NCBI GenBank assembly: GCA_963728985.1
Contig: CAVSME010000005.1
Location: 372,001-436,000 of the forward strand
Reading direction: 5' to 3'
DNA length: 64,000 nucleotides
Source of the DNA: DASXAI01 sp963728985
Lineage (GTDB): Bacteria > Actinomycetota > Acidimicrobiia > Acidimicrobiales > Ilumatobacteraceae
The notes under the pieces are model-generated. The model was not told the DNA's origin. It made no database searches and saw nothing but the letters and a program-made list of their open reading frames with translations. Made by a program: the position numbers and the translations under genes. Positions 60,585-64,000 of the stretch are shown here, piece after piece. How positions within the stretch are numbered: the first letter of the stretch is position 1; each line of letters begins with the position of its first letter.

Positions 60585-62278
60585 GCCGACATGCCTAGCG
60601 TCGGCGCCGGCAGGAACCGCCCGATGACCGGCAGCTCCCAGAACTGCTCGGCGCTGGCCACGGCCAGACCGACGGCTACGAGGTGCTCGGACGAGTCGTA
60701 GGCGAGGTAGCGGCGCCGCCACGTCGGCTGGAACTTGGCGTTGTAGCGCCACAGCGACTCGATCTGCATCGTGCCCGAGAGCCGCTCCATCACCCGCTTC
60801 TCCATGCGCCGGCCCCTCGTGTCGCCCATCTCGCCGGCGAGGACGGCGCGCATGGCGGCGAAGTTGAGCGAGAGGCCGCGGTGGCCCGTGGCCCGCAGGT
60901 GCTCGATGGTGCGCACGACCACGAAGTCGGTCAGGCCGTTCGGGTGCTCGGCGGCGCTGCGGCGCATCAGGTCGAGCGAGTAGCCGTCGATGTCGGCCGC
61001 CGGCACGAACTGGCAGAACGCCGCCGGCACGCCGTCGGAGTCGGAGCACACGGCGAGCAGCAGCCCGGTGTCCCGTACGTCGAACAACCGAGACAGCGTC
61101 ATGGAGAAGCCCCGCTCGACCTGACCTTGGCGGCTCTCGCGCATGAGCTCGCGCAACTGGAGCGCCAGAGCCGGGTCGACGTGCGCGGGGTCGTAGAACG
61201 CGATCGTGTAGCCGTGGTTGGCGATGCGGTTCACGGCCTGGCGCAGGCCCTTCATCGCGCCGCCGGCGAGCGAGAACGCATCGGTGTCCACCACTGCCTC
61301 GTCGCCGATGTAGCGGTGCGACATCCCGGCCGCTTGGTAGATGGGAAGCCAGGCCTCGCTGGCGGCCAGCACGGCCACGTTCCAGCCCTGCCGGGTGGCG
61401 TGGTCCCGGAACGCCGACCACGCCTCAGCCCGCTCGTCCTCGGGCCCGATGGGATCGGGGGATACGAGGCACACGCCGTTGCGCACGGCGTAGGCGATGA
61501 GGGTGTTGCCGACGCGGAGGTGGTGCTTGTCGTCGCGCAGGGCGAAGTACGAGAGCGTGTCGCCGCCGTGATGGTCGAGGATGTCGCGCGCCGCGGTGAG
61601 GGAGATCTCGGCGCCCGAGTCGCCGGTGAGGGCCGGCCGCACCAGCAGCCACCCGAACGACAGCGCCAGCCCGACGCCGACCGCGGCGAGGGCGATGGTG
61701 AAGGTGGTGTCGAGCCGCCCGCCGATGGTGATCGTTGACAGCCCCACGAGGCGCTCGCTGACGGCGCCCGCCGCGCTGGTCCATGCCATGCGGTGGCTCG
61801 AGATCTGCACGCCGATGGTGGCGACGACGATCGTGACGATGCCGGCGACGAGCAGCGTGCCGGTGCCCCGGCGCACCGACTCCCGGTCGGTGGGCGCGTG
61901 GAAGTGACGCCGAGTGAGCACGAGGAAGACGACGGCGCCGATGCTGAGCGCCGCTTCCTCGATGTCGAGGCCCTTGACGATGTGGGCGCCGGCGGCCAGT
62001 CCCAGCAGCACGACCGCCGCGGCCCACGCCCACCGTTGCCCTCGGCGCACGCCGCGGGCCAGCTGGAGCAGGGCGATGCCGGTGACGGCAGTGAGGGCGG
62101 TGGCCGTCTCGTGGAGGGCCAGCGGGTAGTTCGTGGTCAGCGCCAGGGCCTGCAGGCGCTGGCGGAACGGCGGCGTGAGGGCCGAGCCGAGGTTCACCAG
62201 GGCGCCGACCAACAGCAAGCCGGCGCCGATGCGCCGGACGAGGACCGTCCGTTCCCGCCGCTCAGTTGTCCCGCGCAC
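60581..62278 (-). CDS. DUF2156 (lysylphosphatidylglycerol-synthase-like) membrane protein
   Basis: 565 residues. Several N-terminal membrane spans (IGAGLLLVGALVNLGSAL, LHETATALTAVTGIALLQLA, WAWAAAVVLLGLAAGAHIV, SIGAVVFLVL, LLVAGIVTIVVATIGVQI, LAAVGVGLALSFGWLLV) precede a C-terminal GNAT-like DUF2156 domain. That domain has HHGGDTLSYFALRDDKHHLR, GVCLVSPDPIGP, EARGFSMTL-like text and RYNAKFQPTWRRRYLAYD, as in MprF/LysX synthases. It may aminoacylate a membrane lipid. GTG 62278 has no membrane span upstream. It is coupled to queF by a 4-bp overlap. Confidence 0.87.
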   Translation of the reverse strand: MRGTTERRERTVLVRRIGAGLLLVGALVNLGSALTPPFRQRLQALALTTNYPLALHETATALTAVTGIALLQLARGVRRGQRWAWAAAVVLLGLAAGAHIVKGLDIEEAALSIGAVVFLVLTRRHFHAPTDRESVRRGTGTLLVAGIVTIVVATIGVQISSHRMAWTSAAGAVSERLVGLSTITIGGRLDTTFTIALAAVGVGLALSFGWLLVRPALTGDSGAEISLTAARDILDHHGGDTLSYFALRDDKHHLRVGNTLIAYAVRNGVCLVSPDPIGPEDERAEAWSAFRDHATRQGWNVAVLAASEAWLPIYQAAGMSHRYIGDEAVVDTDAFSLAGGAMKGLRQAVNRIANHGYTIAFYDPAHVDPALALQLRELMRESRQGQVERGFSMTLSRLFDVRDTGLLLAVCSDSDGVPAAFCQFVPAADIDGYSLDLMRRSAAEHPNGLTDFVVVRTIEHLRATGHRGLSLNFAAMRAVLAGEMGDTRGRRMEKRVMERLSGTMQIESLWRYNAKFQPTWRRRYLAYDSSEHLVAVGLAVASAEQFWELPVIGRFLPAPTLGMSA

Positions 62279-62342
62279 TGGAGCCGACCGTAGTCCTCGC
62301 CGGCCGCGCTCGCTGGGCGCCTCGCCGCGCACTGTGCAATCG

Positions 62343-62400
62343 GCGCCGCAGTGCGGCGCCGGGCGAGCGCCCGCAGCATTGTCCGAGCGCAGCGAGTCAG
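62343..62400. repeat. Intergenic dispersed repeat, copy 2
   Basis: GCGCCGCAGTGCGGCG then CGGGCG and ATTGTCCGAGCGCAGCGAG. Closely matches 25521-25566 and, in its second block, 46684-46703. The first half is self-complementary and can fold into a hairpin. It sits in the divergent gap (62279-62466) between the DUF2156 and HerA-like genes. Confidence 0.6.
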
Positions 62401-62466
62401 ACGCGGAGCCGAGGCAAGTCACGCCATCGCCAACCTTCGCGCACCCCCTCGATATCGTCGCCCGCG

Positions 62467-64000
62467 ATGGAACAGCTCCCCGTCGGCCGGGTCCTCGGTA
62501 GTGAGGACGCCACCCCGATGGTGTTCCGCGTCGGTGTGGCGCCAGGGCAGTGGCTCCAGCTCGACGACGTCGTCGTCACCGACCGGTCGATGCCCGATGG
62601 CCAGGTCGTTCGCCTGTCCGGCCTGGTCACCGAGATCCGCGCCGTGCACGAGGGCGCTCGGTTCGGTTCGGACGTCTTCCTGATCGCCGACGGCCTCCTG
62701 CCGGCGCAGACGTTCGAGGCGGCCGAGGTCATGACGACCCGCATCGAGCCCGAGACGTATGTGCCGCCGCTGCCGGGCACGCCGGTGCGCCGGGCCACGG
62801 GGGCCGAGCGCGACACCGCCCTCTACTTCGACCGGATGGCGGCCAAGCTGCCGATCGGGCTGGGGCGGGACGGCGCGCCGCTGTTCGCCAACCTCGAGTT
62901 CCTCGACGGCACGCGCGGCGCCCACGTCAACATCTCGGGCATCTCCGGCGTGGCCACGAAGACGAGCTACGCCACGTTCCTCCTGTACAGCCTGTTCCGC
63001 TCGGGCGTGCTCGGCCCCGAGGCGGCCAACACCAAGGCGCTCGTCTTCAACGTGAAGGGTGAGGATCTGCTCTTCCTCGACCAGCCCAACACCCGCCTGA
63101 CCGACGACGACCGCCAGCGCTACCAGCGGCTGGGCCTCCCGGCCGAGCCGTTCGCCAGCGTGAACGTCTACGCCCCGCCCCGGCGCCAGGACCCCAACGC
63201 CGGGCCGGATGTCTCGAGCCGCCGGGGCGGCGTGCACGCCTTCTACTGGACGCTCGACGAGTTCTGCGCCGAGCAACTGCTGCCGTTCGTGTTCGCCGAC
63301 GCCGAGGACGAGCGCCAGCAGTACACGATGGTCGTGCACCACGTCACGGCCAAGCTCGCCCGCGACGGCAAGTCGGTGGGCGACGACGGGCAGTGGGCCA
63401 TCGACGGTACGACGCTGCGGACCTACGAGGACCTCGTCGACCTCGTGGTCGACCGGGTGACCGACGAGGAGACGGCGCTCGAATGGGCGGGCCGAGCGGT
63501 AGGGATGGGCACCATCAACGCCTTCGTGCGCCGGTTGCTGTCCTCGCGGGCGCGGCTGGCCCCGCTCGTGCGGGCCGACATCGCCCGGCGCCCGACCCAT
63601 CGCATCAGCACCTCCGACGCGCAGGTGACGGTGGTCGATCTCCACAACCTGCACGACCGGGCCCAGCGCTTCGTCGTCGGCGTCACCCTGCAGAAGGCGT
63701 TCGAGGAGAAGGAGCAGCGGGGCTCGCCTCGGCCGCTCACCTTCGTGGTGCTCGACGAGCTGAACAAGTACGCGCCGCGGGAGGGCAGCTCGCCCATCAA
63801 GGAGATCCTGCTCGACGTGGCCGAGCGGGGCCGCAGCCTCGGCATGATCCTGGTCGGGGCCCAGCAGACGGCCAGCGAGGTCGAGCGGCGGGTCATCGCC
63901 AACTCGGCGCTGCGCGTCGCGGGGCGCCTCGACGCCGCTGAGGCGGCTCGTCCCGAGTACGGCTTCCTCCCCGAGGCCCACCGCCGCCGGGCCACCATCG
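62467..64000 (+). CDS. HerA-like (DUF87) ATPase, C-terminus cut by window edge
   Basis: 511 codons visible. N-terminal HAS-barrel-like domain (about 1-105, GRVLGSEDATPMVFRVGVAP). A RecA/HerA-type ATPase follows with an unusual P-loop region, ISGISGVATKTSYATFLLYS (about 158-177), in place of GxxGxGK[ST]. Walker B is TFVVLDELNKYAP, and an arginine-finger region LVGAQQTASEVERRVIANSA follows. HerA hexamers pump DNA and act with the nuclease NurA; no NurA is visible because the gene continues past 64000. ATG 62467 is 67 bp past the repeat. Confidence 0.85.
   Translation, partial: MEQLPVGRVLGSEDATPMVFRVGVAPGQWLQLDDVVVTDRSMPDGQVVRLSGLVTEIRAVHEGARFGSDVFLIADGLLPAQTFEAAEVMTTRIEPETYVPPLPGTPVRRATGAERDTALYFDRMAAKLPIGLGRDGAPLFANLEFLDGTRGAHVNISGISGVATKTSYATFLLYSLFRSGVLGPEAANTKALVFNVKGEDLLFLDQPNTRLTDDDRQRYQRLGLPAEPFASVNVYAPPRRQDPNAGPDVSSRRGGVHAFYWTLDEFCAEQLLPFVFADAEDERQQYTMVVHHVTAKLARDGKSVGDDGQWAIDGTTLRTYEDLVDLVVDRVTDEETALEWAGRAVGMGTINAFVRRLLSSRARLAPLVRADIARRPTHRISTSDAQVTVVDLHNLHDRAQRFVVGVTLQKAFEEKEQRGSPRPLTFVVLDELNKYAPREGSSPIKEILLDVAERGRSLGMILVGAQQTASEVERRVIANSALRVAGRLDAAEAARPEYGFLPEAHRRRATI

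Overview
This is a high-GC chromosomal segment from an actinobacterium, most probably of the class Acidimicrobiia. The evidence is dense, short-spaced genes with many GTG starts and 4-bp GTGA/ATGA overlaps, several F420/luciferase-like oxidoreductases, a BldD homologue with its c-di-GMP signature, a wax-ester/DGAT acyltransferase, a BTAD/NB-ARC regulator, and the gene order leuS / comEA-comEC-holA / rpsT / lepA / hrcA-dnaJ-rsmE. I see no rRNA, CRISPR array, prophage or intact insertion sequence; the single tRNA is tRNA-Val(GAC). The class assignment is inference from gene content.

Layout. 1-1.5 kb: the 3' end of a DUF222/HNH (13E12-like) gene and a deletion-fused amidohydrolase/MIP18 remnant. 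1.5-5.4 kb: leftward SDR, alpha/beta hydrolase, a frameshifted F420-type oxidoreductase, an SRPBCC protein and a methyltransferase. 5.5-10.1 kb: a large BTAD-NB-ARC regulator convergent with an unusual sigma factor fused to its own zinc-finger anti-sigma domain, a possible membrane segment and a Thr-rich tail. 10.2-16.9 kb: a deleted LysE pseudogene, leuS, a fatty-acyl-AMP ligase, a potassium channel and an LLM oxidoreductase. 17.1-19.9 kb: PAC2 protein, aminoglycoside-phosphotransferase-like kinase, thioredoxin-TPR protein. 20.3-33 kb: the housekeeping block comEA, comEC, a flippase-like protein, holA, rpsT, lepA, photolyase, a CIRCE-controlled hrcA-dnaJ pair, rsmE and bldD. 33.1-34.3 kb: hemW and tRNA-Val, with a palindromic repeat between them and a decayed oxidoreductase remnant after the tRNA.

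34.9-48.4 kb: a lipoprotein amino-acid-type binding protein, a P450, a peptidoglycan-binding lipoprotein, a storage-lipid group (lipase, WS/DGAT, XRE regulator, phasin-like protein with a perfect palindrome upstream), a DUF1501/DUF1800 pair, small proteins, SDR and LLM oxidoreductases, and a stand-alone NuoF-like flavoprotein. 48.4-52.4 kb: small enzymes, an LtrA membrane protein and a hemerythrin-like protein. 51.7-58 kb: an aerobic benzoyl-CoA (box) operon: boxC, boxB, a benzoate-CoA-ligase-like enzyme and an alpha/beta hydrolase, transcribed away from a PaaX-type regulator. 57.9-64 kb: dodecin, a YjbR protein, a small membrane protein, a frameshifted DUF222/HNH gene paralogous to the one at the left edge, queF overlapping a DUF2156 (lysyl-PG-synthase-like) membrane protein, and a HerA-like ATPase cut by the window edge.

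How the genes fit together. The box genes make a coherent aromatic-acid catabolic module: ligase gives benzoyl-CoA, BoxB epoxidises it, BoxC opens the ring. The reductase BoxA and the downstream semialdehyde dehydrogenase are not in the window. The WS/DGAT-lipase-phasin group fits neutral-lipid storage and turnover. CIRCE, hrcA and dnaJ are a heat-shock unit. Window-wide there is visible gene decay: two single-base frameshifts, two remnants, one internal deletion and one fusion by deletion. Two families of intergenic palindromic repeats are also present.
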